Shown here: piece after piece, positions 1 to 6,507 of the stretch
Position numbering within the stretch: position 1 is the first letter of the stretch
How the letters are laid out: each line of letters opens with the position of its first letter
Assembly (NCBI GenBank): GCA_903834835.1
Contig: CAILKO010000046.1
Location: forward strand, 1-64,000
Direction: 5' to 3'
DNA: 64,000 bases
Source: an uncultured Pseudomonadota bacterium
Lineage (GTDB): Bacteria; Pseudomonadota; Gammaproteobacteria; Burkholderiales; SG8-39
Translations under genes and position numbers: made by a program
The notes under the pieces: model-generated
Databases searched by the model: none
Told to the model about the DNA's origin: nothing
The model's input: only the letters and a program-made list of their open reading frames with translations

Positions 1-17
1 CGCCCGCCAAGTTCGCC

Positions 18-51
18 GCGTTGCATCGGCAGAATTCTGCCGATGCAACGC
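18..51. repeat. 34-bp perfect palindrome
   Basis: Bases 18-51 form a perfect inverted repeat of two 17-bp arms with no spacer, centred on GAATTC. No T-run follows on either strand, so it is a poor intrinsic terminator. The orientation of its GTT and AAC ends is opposite to that of an integron attC site. It lies downstream of a broken membrane-protein gene at the far end of the cassette array. It could be a cruciform or REP-like element, or an assembly artefact. Confidence 0.6.
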
Positions 52-94
52 AACCCATCACCGAAACATTCCTTTAACCTTGCAACCGGACTTC

Positions 95-256
95 CTACCA
101 ATCAACTGGTACGGCTAAAGGGGGCAGGTCAAGATCATTGTGTAGGACAGGTTTGAGCGCCCAATCGTTGAGTACGAGCACGAAGAGCGAGACGACGAGC
201 CATGGAGAAACGAATAGTTCCGGACGACTCTTAAGCGCGAGCCGAAAGGTGGTCAT
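95..256 (-). pseudogene. N-terminal fragment of a conserved integral membrane protein
   Basis: From the ATG at 256 the frame encodes 53 residues containing a hydrophobic stretch (roughly residues 17-30, SPWLVVSLFVLVLN) followed by DWALKPVLHN. This resembles the opening of a family of conserved bacterial inner-membrane proteins that begin with a first TM segment and a conserved LNDxxLKxxxHN motif. The resemblance ends there, the rest is unlike a membrane protein, and a stop follows at 95. I read it as a cassette-borne gene truncated after its first helix. A genuine small one-TM protein cannot be excluded. It follows the attC-like remnant at 302-325 in the same orientation as the neighbouring cassette genes. 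Confidence 0.4.
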
Positions 257-301
257 GGCAGCTGACGTGGGAATTGAGTGGACACGCGCCGCAGGCGCGA
301 G

Positions 302-325
302 AACCACTCATATGAGTGGTTAGGC
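302..325 (-). other. attC-like remnant (R-box GCCTAAC plus 20-bp palindrome)
   Basis: On the minus strand, 22 bases after the lipoprotein stop codon, GCCTAAC (325-319) matches the attC R'' consensus RYYYAAC. It runs straight into a perfect 20-bp palindrome at 302-321 (half-site AACCACTCAT). A full attC would need a second GTTRRRY box about 60-100 bp further on, and I do not see one. This looks like a collapsed attC in which most of the stem has been lost. Alternatively it is a simple hairpin terminator, although there is no T-run. Confidence 0.4.
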
Positions 326-346
326 GCATTCTTCGATTCTGGGCTA

Positions 347-658
347 TTACTTATCAAAGAAGACCCCTGCCCCTCCAACAGTAGGATTCCATCCAGACTT
401 TGCTGGGACTAGCTTTCCTTCTGGTCCAAGTACATACGCTCCATCCGCTTGAATGCAAACAGAGCCACGAATTGATCCTTGGCACTGCTGCTTCATCAGT
501 TCAAAGCGCCGCTCACTAACCGCTCGTCGATTCTCAAGCCCTGCGTTCCGTTCCCTCGCTTCTTCTTCCGCCATTTTTGAGTTCGATGTTTCCAACTTCG
601 GAACATTGAAGGAGCACCCGTTGATCAATACCAAAATCGCGAGTACAGGGATGCGCAT
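347..658 (-). CDS. Small secreted lipoprotein, cassette gene
   Basis: The 103-residue product starts with a short signal peptide (MRIPVLAILVLINGC) ending in a lipobox-like LINGC, so Cys15 is the probable lipidation site and the protein an outer- or inner-membrane lipoprotein. The middle (about residues 28-62) is a charged helix rich in Glu and Arg, which may be a coiled coil. Two further cysteines (about 59 and 67) could form a disulphide. The ATG lies only about 5 bases beyond a GTTAGAC box, as in integron cassettes where the gene follows the recombination point closely. I do not recognise the family and assign no function. Confidence 0.6.
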   Translation of the reverse strand: MRIPVLAILVLINGCSFNVPKLETSNSKMAEEEARERNAGLENRRAVSERRFELMKQQCQGSIRGSVCIQADGAYVLGPEGKLVPAKSGWNPTVGGAGVFFDK

Positions 659-662
659 GGCC

Positions 663-745
663 GTCTAACTTTCCCTGGCACCCGACCGCGCCGCACCTGC
701 GCGCGTCGGTGTGGCTGCGCCGGTAAGAGCGCGCTGCCACTTGAA
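663..745 (-). other. Probable degenerate attC site between two cassette genes
   Basis: On the minus strand GTTAGAC (669-663) matches the attC R' box GTTRRRY and lies just before the lipoprotein ATG. The upstream stop codon TAG lies inside this box. About 60 bases earlier a GC-rich segment contains partly complementary arms (CCACACCGAC against GGTCGGGTGCC) and a poor R'' match (CTCTTAC). Position, strand and partial symmetry fit an attC site; the degraded R'' box keeps confidence low. Confidence 0.35.
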
Positions 746-1027
746 GTGCGTACCGAAGCGAAAGGGATACGGTAGGTGCTCGCGTGCCAGTTCGGTTGGC
801 ACATCATGTCCGAGCTTCCGCAAGGCTGACGCAAGCCGGCTGCGAACTGACCAAGGACGGAATTTACTCGTTGGACGACGCACCCCTCTACGTTTGGCAT
901 TTCCTTGGATCCAGGAAGCGCCAATCAGTAGTTTTCCAACCTCGTCCGGTGGCATCTGTGACCAAAAGTATGTGCGGTACCGATAGGTCTCGCGAGCTTT
1001 TTGAAGATCGCGCCAAACTTTATTCAT
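665..1027 (-). CDS. Hypothetical basic protein, cassette gene
   Basis: I take the ATG at 1027 (MNKVWRDLQKAR), giving 120 residues. The product is strongly basic with no signal peptide or membrane segment. Several aromatic residues near the N-terminus (YRYRTYFW) suggest a real folded domain. The last 20 or so residues (TGAATPTRAGAARSGARES) are encoded by the attC-like segment, so they are probably a read-through tail. No family is recognised. It is the first gene after the attI-like element at 1053-1090, the position most strongly expressed from an integron promoter when one is present. Confidence 0.45.
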   Translation of the reverse strand: MNKVWRDLQKARETYRYRTYFWSQMPPDEVGKLLIGASWIQGNAKRRGVRRPTSKFRPWSVRSRLASALRKLGHDVPTELAREHLPYPFRFGTHFKWQRALTGAATPTRAGAARSGARES

Positions 1028-1052
1028 TGTGCTTCGGCTAAGCCGCATCGCG

Positions 1053-1090
1053 CTCTAACCTACATAAATCAGCATTTCTGCTGTTTAACG
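1053..1090 (-). other. attI-like recombination element, left copy
   Basis: This element shares the exact 20-mer AGCATTTCTGCTGTTTAACG (1071-1090, plus strand) with 49150-49169. In both places the 20-mer is separated by exactly 11 bases from an R-box (CTCTAAC here at 1053-1059; GCCTAAC at 49132-49138). On the cassette-reading strand it reads CGTTAAACAGCAG...GTTAGAG, similar in style to class 1 attI (GTTACGCAGCAG...GTTAGGC). The 246 bases between it and the palindrome at 1338 hold no recognisable gene, and I found no integrase remnant there, unlike the right-hand copy. The remaining bases to 1473 hold only the palindrome and its pyrimidine-rich flank. Confidence 0.5.
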
Positions 1091-1337
1091 CCTTCCAAGT
1101 TCTTACGCCATCCTCCGAACTTCGCAGAACTTCAAATACTTCCCGCCTATGTCCGCTCACTTGCGCCCGTGTAAAACGGCGGCGTCGAGCTAGACACCTG
1201 CTTCCCCACCAGTACTCAGCCGCGGCGGACATTGCGCCCGCCAAACACCCCGCGGTCCACATCTCGAACCCGCAGTAATTCTCTTCAGCCGCCCCCGCGC
1301 GATCCAACAAGGAACCCCCAGCCTCATTCGAAGAAAG

Positions 1338-1359
1338 ATAGTAACATAAACGTTACTAT
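1338..1359. repeat. ATAGTAAC-N6-GTTACTAT palindrome, copy 1
   Basis: A 22-bp element with 8-bp perfect arms, one of four in the window. On its right it is followed after about 10 bases by a C-rich then T-rich tract (CCCGCTGATTTTCTTCCCC) that is also recognisable beside copies 2 and 4. It lies 248 bp outside the left attI-like element and 115 bp downstream of the Rieske gene stop. No gene is seen in 1091-1473 apart from these elements. Confidence 0.85.
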
Positions 1360-1473
1360 ATAACCCCACCCCCGCTGATTTTCTTCCCCTCCACCGTGCC
1401 GAGCAGGGTGGGAAGTGTCCCGTGCCGGCGACCAGGTTTCCTACTGAATCAGAGCGCGGGATGTCCCGTAACG

Positions 1474-2550
1474 CTAACGATCCGCCTCGGCCATCCGATC
1501 GAGCATGCGGTTCACGCGTATGCCCGAGGCGTCGGTACTCAGCGTCACCATCCGCACTCCGAGGTCCATCGTGTCTGCCAGCACGGCGTCTATCGACTCG
1601 GCAACCATGCTGTCTTCCTTGTGCAGCGCGTCCCGCTGGAACCGCCGGTAGGCCTCGTCGATCTCCGGATCGTCCAGCGCGTAGTTGCGCGAGGTTCCGT
1701 AGAAGTAGTGCATGCTGTGCTGGGTCTCGGGCGTGAGGAGGTGGGTGCCGTAGAGACTCAGGCCGGATCCGTCGCGCGCGTGCCCGGATTCGGAGCAGCC
1801 GTTATGCGAGCGCAGCATGCTGGGCGCGACCCAGAGCATGTCGGCGTTGAAATCCAGGCGCACCCCGCGCGGGACGTACTTGCCGAAGACCGTGGCGGGC
1901 GGTTGCGTGTCGCGATAAAGGCGCAGATCCCGGAGCGTGTCCTCGCCCTGCTCGATCCGGTGATCGGACAGCACCAAGTTGTCGCCGAGTCCGCCGGTCT
2001 GCTTGTGGAGGAACAGCGCATGCCCGAGATCGAGCAGGTTCTCGACCAGCAGCATGTAGTTGCTGCGCACGTAATGCCCGCCTTTCACGGTACGCCACTG
2101 CGGGCTCTCGAAGTGGCTGCAGTCGATGATTTTGGCGGGATCGGCACGCGCGGGATCGCCGGTCCAGATCCACAGCACACCCCATTTCTCGAGCAGCGGG
2201 AAACTGCGCAGGCGCGCTGCCTGCGGAATTTCCCGGTTGCCCTGGGGATTGCTTACGCAGGCACCGCTGCAGTCGAATTCGAGGCCGTGATAGCCGCAGA
2301 CGATGTTGTCGCCGACCCGGCTGCCCTGATGCATCGGCGCCAGCTTGTGGGGACAGATATCGAGCAGTGCGACGGCCTCGCCGGACGAGGTCCGGTAGAG
2401 CAGAACCGGCATGTCGAGGATGCGCCGGGTCAGGAAGTCCTCGCCGACTTCATGGGACCACGCCGCGCAATACCAGGCGTTGCGGATCAGCGGCCGTTCA
2501 TAGGGTCTGAGCAGCCGCGCGGTTTCGAGATTGCTGTCGACGTTTCCCAT
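1474..2550 (-). CDS. Rieske [2Fe-2S] oxygenase, VanA/phenylpropionate-dioxygenase-like
   Basis: The predicted 358-residue protein is the terminal oxygenase of a Rieske non-haem iron system, acting on an aromatic or aryl-ether substrate in the cytoplasm. The Rieske cluster motif is visible as C66-P-H68 and C85-G-Y-H88. The catalytic iron site follows the family pattern N171-L-L-D174-L-G-H177-(4)-H182. Length and layout match single-component vanillate-O-demethylase-type oxygenases. The ATG at 2550 (MGNVDSNLE) is chosen because it lies 5 bases after the cupin stop and precedes conserved sequence; longer in-frame starts run through the upstream gene. No reductase partner is nearby, so electrons must come from elsewhere. 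The substrate is unknown. Confidence 0.85.
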   Translation of the reverse strand: MGNVDSNLETARLLRPYERPLIRNAWYCAAWSHEVGEDFLTRRILDMPVLLYRTSSGEAVALLDICPHKLAPMHQGSRVGDNIVCGYHGLEFDCSGACVSNPQGNREIPQAARLRSFPLLEKWGVLWIWTGDPARADPAKIIDCSHFESPQWRTVKGGHYVRSNYMLLVENLLDLGHALFLHKQTGGLGDNLVLSDHRIEQGEDTLRDLRLYRDTQPPATVFGKYVPRGVRLDFNADMLWVAPSMLRSHNGCSESGHARDGSGLSLYGTHLLTPETQHSMHYFYGTSRNYALDDPEIDEAYRRFQRDALHKEDSMVAESIDAVLADTMDLGVRMVTLSTDASGIRVNRMLDRMAEADR

Positions 2551-2555
2551 GGCTG

Positions 2556-3044
2556 CTACGCCTGCTCCGGAGTCGACCCTTTTTCCTTCTTCTTGAGCGC
2601 GTGCGCGAAGGCGGTGGTGAACGACTCGAGCATGTTCGTCCGGACGACCTCGCCGGACTCGTTCTTCACGATGCGCCATATCGAACCCGTGGCCTTCGCA
2701 AATACCTCCAGCGTCGTGCACCCGTCCTTGCCGGCAACCTTGGGTCCGTAGAACTCGTTCGCCTTGGCGGTGAGCACATCGCCCGGCTTGTATACCCGGC
2801 CTTCCGCAGTGAGCGTGCCGCGCATGATCACCTCCACGCGCTCGCAGGCGTGCGCGTGGTTCGTGATCACATAGCCGGGCTCCATCTGCAGTACGACCGC
2901 CATCGGCGTGTTGTCGTCGTTCGGATCCCCGAGCGGGAAATAGGACGTCTTGACGCCCATGGAGGGCGTCTGGTCGAACAGGCTGCGGAAGCGTTCCGGT
3001 GCCTGCCAGTAGGCTGCATCTTCATCCATCGAGTAATTCGGCAT
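2556..3044 (-). CDS. Cupin-domain protein
   Basis: The 162-residue protein has a single cupin barrel. Cupin motif 1 is visible as H63-x-H65-x3-E69 followed by the usual G (HAHACERVEVIMRG), and motif 2 starts at about PGD (87-89). These His and Glu residues normally bind Fe, Mn or Ni. The start at 3044 is followed by a typical N-terminus and preceded by AGAAACGAC. It is almost joined to the Rieske gene and follows the amidohydrolase on the same strand, so all three are probably co-transcribed and the cupin may assist in the same degradation pathway. Its reaction is not evident. Confidence 0.75.
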   Translation of the reverse strand: MPNYSMDEDAAYWQAPERFRSLFDQTPSMGVKTSYFPLGDPNDDNTPMAVVLQMEPGYVITNHAHACERVEVIMRGTLTAEGRVYKPGDVLTAKANEFYGPKVAGKDGCTTLEVFAKATGSIWRIVKNESGEVVRTNMLESFTTAFAHALKKKEKGSTPEQA

Positions 3045-3146
3045 GTCGTTTCTCCATTCAGGAACAGTTGGTTTGATGGTCAGCGGACCGGGTTCGTGCT
3101 CATACCGGGGTTGTTCCGCTCGAATCTATGCGCGCCGCAGACTGCG

Positions 3147-4211
3147 CTACGCACCGCGCCGATAGAAACGTTCGGCATTGCCATGCAGGATGGCGTGCTT
3201 GGCGTCGTCAGACAGATCCTTGCGCTCGAGCAATTCGTCGATTTCGTGGCGGCAGCTCTCGGGCGTCACTTCATGCGGAAAGTCCGACGAGTAGACGAAG
3301 GGTTCTGTGCCCACCACGGAGACCGCATAGCCGAGCGCCGGCTCGTCGCCTTCGCAGCCCACGAAGATCTGTCCTTCCTTGATCTTGCGCACGACGTAAT
3401 CGCTGATCGTCTCGCCCGGCCGCAGCTTCAGGTAGCGCCCGCGGGGGTCCGCGGGCGGAATCGCCTGCTGAGACCCGGTGAAGCGCTCGAGGGCCATGAT
3501 GAGCCAGCCCGCGCCCGCCTCCAGAAAGCCGACCCTGAGCTTCGGGAATCGATCGAAGACGCCGTTGAACAGCATGCCGCCCAGACTGATCAGGATGCCG
3601 AACGGATGTCCGAGTGCATGCGCGGGGGCGTTGAAGTTGATGTCGTCGAACCCGAGTCCGGCATGCAGTCCGCCATGCACGGCGAGACTGCAGCCCAGGC
3701 GTTCAGCCTCCGCGTAGACCGGCCAGTACTCCTTGGAGCCGAGGTGTGCCTTCAGGCCGGTGGAGGGCAGGAAGGCGCCGCACATGCCGTAGTCGTTCAC
3801 CACGCGCCGCAGTTCCTCGATCGCCGCATCGGGGTCCTGCATCGGGAGGAGGCCCACCGCCTGCAGGCGCGGACTGCGGCTCAGGTGGCTCTCGTGGATC
3901 CATCCGTTGTAGGCGCTCGCGACATCTATCGCCCAGTCTTCGTTGGTGATGCGCCCGAAGGTGAGCGCGAGCGTCGGGTAGAGGACCGTCCGCTCGATGC
4001 CGACGCGATCGAGGAAGTCGATCCAGTCGGCATGGCCCACGTCCCAGCGGAAGCTTCCTTCGGGCAACTGGCCGGGGGGAACCTTCAGGTGGTCGAACGC
4101 AGGGAACAGTGTGAACGCCGCCATGCGCTGGTGCACCGGCAGCAGGCGTTTCTTGATGGCGGCCTGATCTTCCATCGCGTGGCCGTCTCCGTCCCAGATC
4201 GCTTGCGACAT
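3147..4211 (-). CDS. Amidohydrolase-2 family metal-dependent hydrolase or decarboxylase
   Basis: The 354-residue protein belongs to the ACMSD/gamma-resorcylate decarboxylase branch of the amidohydrolase superfamily. It opens with DGDGHAMED in place of the usual DxHxH strand-1 motif, has a central His (LAVHGGLHAG), a conserved region before FLEAGAGWL, and the family-typical SSDFPHE near residue 313 that supplies the last metal-ligand Asp. Relatives decarboxylate or hydrolyse aromatic acids. It sits in the run with the cupin and Rieske oxygenase, suggesting a role in aromatic ring breakdown. Three other amidohydrolase-2 proteins occur in the window. The substrate is not predictable. Confidence 0.8.
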   Translation of the reverse strand: MSQAIWDGDGHAMEDQAAIKKRLLPVHQRMAAFTLFPAFDHLKVPPGQLPEGSFRWDVGHADWIDFLDRVGIERTVLYPTLALTFGRITNEDWAIDVASAYNGWIHESHLSRSPRLQAVGLLPMQDPDAAIEELRRVVNDYGMCGAFLPSTGLKAHLGSKEYWPVYAEAERLGCSLAVHGGLHAGLGFDDINFNAPAHALGHPFGILISLGGMLFNGVFDRFPKLRVGFLEAGAGWLIMALERFTGSQQAIPPADPRGRYLKLRPGETISDYVVRKIKEGQIFVGCEGDEPALGYAVSVVGTEPFVYSSDFPHEVTPESCRHEIDELLERKDLSDDAKHAILHGNAERFYRRGA

Positions 4212-4269
4212 TCGGTTCTCCTCGTTCGCGTGTACAGAAGGGGATCCTGCCCGGAGGCAGGACCGCCTG

Positions 4270-5256
4270 TTACTGCGCCTTGATGTTGCCGGCCTTCGCG
4301 ACCGCGCGGAACTTCTCCAGATCGCTGCGCATGCGCGCTGCGAACTCGTCGGGGGTCGTCGCGTAGACGTTGTACTCGAGCTTTTTCAGCGTATCGAGAA
4401 ACGCGGGATCCTTCTGCGCGCTGGAGAGCGCCTTGGCCAGCTTGTCGATGATCGGCCGGGGCGTCCCGCTGCGGGCGAAGAGCCCGATCTCGGCGTTGAA
4501 GTTGTAACCGCTGATTCCGGCGGACTCGTTCACCGAAGGGATGTCCGGCATGTACCGGTCGCGCACCGGACCGGTCGAGGCGATGTTCCGGATCTTGCCG
4601 GCCTGCAGCATCGCGAACACCACCGGGTTGTTGCCGGCGAGCGCGAAATCGAGATCGCCCGCGATGATGTTGGATACCGACTCGGCCGTCGCACGGAACG
4701 GCACCACGGTCAGCTTGATGCCGGTGGCGTGGGCGAACGCCTCGCCGGTCAGGTGCATGATGCCGCCGACCCCGGTCACGCCGTAGCGCAAGTCGCCCGG
4801 CTTGGCCTTGGCCATGGTCACGATGTCCTTCATCGACTTGATGGGGGAATTCCCGGCGACCACGTAGAAGAGCGCGTTCGAATACACGCCACCGACGCCG
4901 GCGAAATCCTTGAGCGGGTCGAAGGGCAGGTTGTCCTGCACGACCGGAAGGATCGACCACACGCCCTGGTCCGAGAGGACCATGGTGTAGCCGTCGGGCG
5001 GCGAACCCTTCATGTCCATGACCGCAGGAACGCCGCCGCCGCCCTGCTTGTTCTCGAACACGATGTTCTGTCCCAGCACTTTCCCCATGGCGACACTCAT
5101 GGAGCGCCCGACGATGTCCGGTCCGGTGCCGACAGGATAGGGAAGGAGTACGCGCAGCGGCTTCACAGGAAATTCCTGTGCGCCTGCAGACACCGCGACG
5201 ACGAGCGCCGCCGCCCCCGGCAACATGGCCAACAACAACGATTTCCGTTTCAGCAT
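4270..5256 (-). CDS. Bug/TctC-type tripartite tricarboxylate transporter receptor
   Basis: A 328-residue periplasmic binding protein with a signal peptide (about residues 1-26, ending SAGAQ) and the family opening FPVKPLRVLLPYPVGTGPD. Bug receptors bind carboxylates or other small organics and deliver them to a TctAB permease, or act as sensors. The ATG at 5256 is preceded by GGAGGGGG at ideal spacing, so I prefer it to the ATG at 5280. It is the upstream gene of the amidohydrolase-cupin-Rieske run, and probably captures that pathway's substrate. No TctAB genes are adjacent. Confidence 0.9.
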   Translation of the reverse strand: MLKRKSLLLAMLPGAAALVVAVSAGAQEFPVKPLRVLLPYPVGTGPDIVGRSMSVAMGKVLGQNIVFENKQGGGGVPAVMDMKGSPPDGYTMVLSDQGVWSILPVVQDNLPFDPLKDFAGVGGVYSNALFYVVAGNSPIKSMKDIVTMAKAKPGDLRYGVTGVGGIMHLTGEAFAHATGIKLTVVPFRATAESVSNIIAGDLDFALAGNNPVVFAMLQAGKIRNIASTGPVRDRYMPDIPSVNESAGISGYNFNAEIGLFARSGTPRPIIDKLAKALSSAQKDPAFLDTLKKLEYNVYATTPDEFAARMRSDLEKFRAVAKAGNIKAQ

Positions 5257-5807
5257 TTTTCCCCCTCCTGTATCGAACATGGATTCCGGCCGAGCGAGCG
5301 GGGGCCATGCCGTCCGATACTGCGGACGAAATATGCAGGACGCCTGTACCTGTTGCAGGTCAGCACTCCCCCTCCCGATTTGCTTGCAGATTGCCGTTGT
5401 CCTCCTCGGAACAACGGACGGGCGACGCTACTCTGCGTGACCAGGCGTGTCAATGCACGGATCGAATGATCAGATGCGCTTCGCCGCGCGCACCGCCGGG
5501 GGCCGGGCAGCGCGTGCCGGCAGCCGAGCAGCGTGAGCGAGATCACGTGCGTCATCACACCGCCGATGATCATCAGGTCGCGCCTGCGGCCTAGGGTTGC
5601 CGGCACACCCGGTCGATTCGGCACCTGCGTCAACACGTTGCGGCCTTGACGCAGGCAGTAAGGCCGGCACTCCAAGAAGGAGCGGCATTGAATCGGATCT
5701 CGTCCTTGCGAGCACCGGTCAGTTAAAATGCGCCGATGCCTAGGGCCCAGGCGCTGTCGGGTCCCTCACGCCCGTGCGACAGAATCTATTGCCCGTTGAC
5801 AAGCCCC
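5257..5807. other. Intergenic region, no gene recognised
   Basis: About 550 bases separate the divergent Bug receptor and formyltransferase genes. The open frames here lack family resemblance or ribosome-binding sites. The region should hold promoters for both flanking genes. GTTAAAAT at about 5724-5731 is a possible -10 element for the plus-strand gene, but I cannot pair it with a convincing -35. Confidence 0.5.
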
Positions 5808-6506
5808 ATGCAAACTGTACTTGTCACCAGCCCGCCCCTGCGCAGGGAGGCCGGGGAAATGTTCCTCGAGCACTTTCCCAAGGGGGAGATCCTGGTTTGG
5901 CAGCATGGGGACCGGAGTGCGCGCGGGACCGTGCGCGAGAGGCTGCTGTCCCGCAAGTGGCAGCTATGTATTTCGTTCTACAACGACTATGTTTTTTCCC
6001 GGGAGGAGATCGTTGCGTTCGGCTGCGTCGTCAATATCCACCCGGCAATGCCCTTCCTGCGCGGGCGAGGCTACGACACTCTGCCGCTCATCGAGCAGCA
6101 TCGCGAACACGGCGCAACCCTGCACTTCGTGAGCGAGGAAATCGATGCTGGGGAAATCATAGAGGTCCTCGGGCAGCCAGTCCCACCGGGCATCAGCTAC
6201 CCTGAATTCAGAATCCGCACGCAAATGCTGTCGCTGGCCATGCTCGAACGTCTGTTGCTGCGCAGCCGGAACTCGCACGTCGGCGCGCTGAATCTCGATC
6301 TGAAACGCATGGCCGAGGCATGCGAATGGCGATGGAGTGGAGAGGCCGTAACCTCGGAAAAGCTGGGTGAGCTGTTGCGCGAACTGCGCCGCCGCGAGCC
6401 AGATCACCTGGCACTTCGGGACATCCCCTCGACCCTGGTACGTCACTGCGCGGAACCCCGGGCCGTCGATGCTCGCACCTCCGGGCAGGGCGCCGCACAC
6501 GAATGA
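5808..6506 (+). CDS. Formyltransferase-family protein
   Basis: From the ATG at 5808 the protein has 232 residues. It carries the formyl-transferase core: NIHPAMPFLRGRG corresponds to the catalytic Asn-x-His and the HPxxLPxxRG loop of methionyl-tRNA and GAR formyltransferases, and EEIDAGEII supplies the conserved Asp. It is shorter than methionyl-tRNA formyltransferase and lacks its C-terminal domain, so it more likely N-formylates a small amine, a sugar amine or a peptide. I chose 5808 because conserved sequence begins there (MQTVLVTSPP); the 5736 start adds unconserved residues, and neither has a strong ribosome-binding site. It converges on an ATP-grasp gene with a 1-bp gap. Confidence 0.75.
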   Translation: MQTVLVTSPPLRREAGEMFLEHFPKGEILVWQHGDRSARGTVRERLLSRKWQLCISFYNDYVFSREEIVAFGCVVNIHPAMPFLRGRGYDTLPLIEQHREHGATLHFVSEEIDAGEIIEVLGQPVPPGISYPEFRIRTQMLSLAMLERLLLRSRNSHVGALNLDLKRMAEACEWRWSGEAVTSEKLGELLRELRRREPDHLALRDIPSTLVRHCAEPRAVDARTSGQGAAHE

Positions 6507-6507
6507 T

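Noticed and set aside
18-51. Reading the 34-bp palindrome as an integron attC site
   Set aside because: attC sites have AAC at the 5' inner edge and GTT at the 3' edge; here the order is reversed and there is no loop or extrahelical base.
1038-1310. Minus-strand frame of 90 codons (EMWTAGCLAGAMSAAAEYWWG...)
   Set aside because: It crosses the attI-like element, has no ribosome-binding site and no family resemblance; it also shows no integrase similarity.
1338-1359. Reading the ATAGTAAC palindromes as intrinsic terminators
   Set aside because: None is followed by a U-run on either strand, and two copies lie in divergent promoter regions where a terminator would not be expected.
1396-2751. 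Plus-strand open frame of 451 codons opposite the Rieske and cupin genes
   Set aside because: It is an antisense frame kept open by GC-rich codons; it has no domain resemblance or ribosome-binding site, whereas the minus strand encodes clear Rieske motifs.
2601-4283. Plus-strand open frame of 560 codons opposite the amidohydrolase
   Set aside because: Antisense shadow with His/Arg/Glu-rich composition typical of reversed GC-rich genes; the minus strand has the conserved amidohydrolase motifs.
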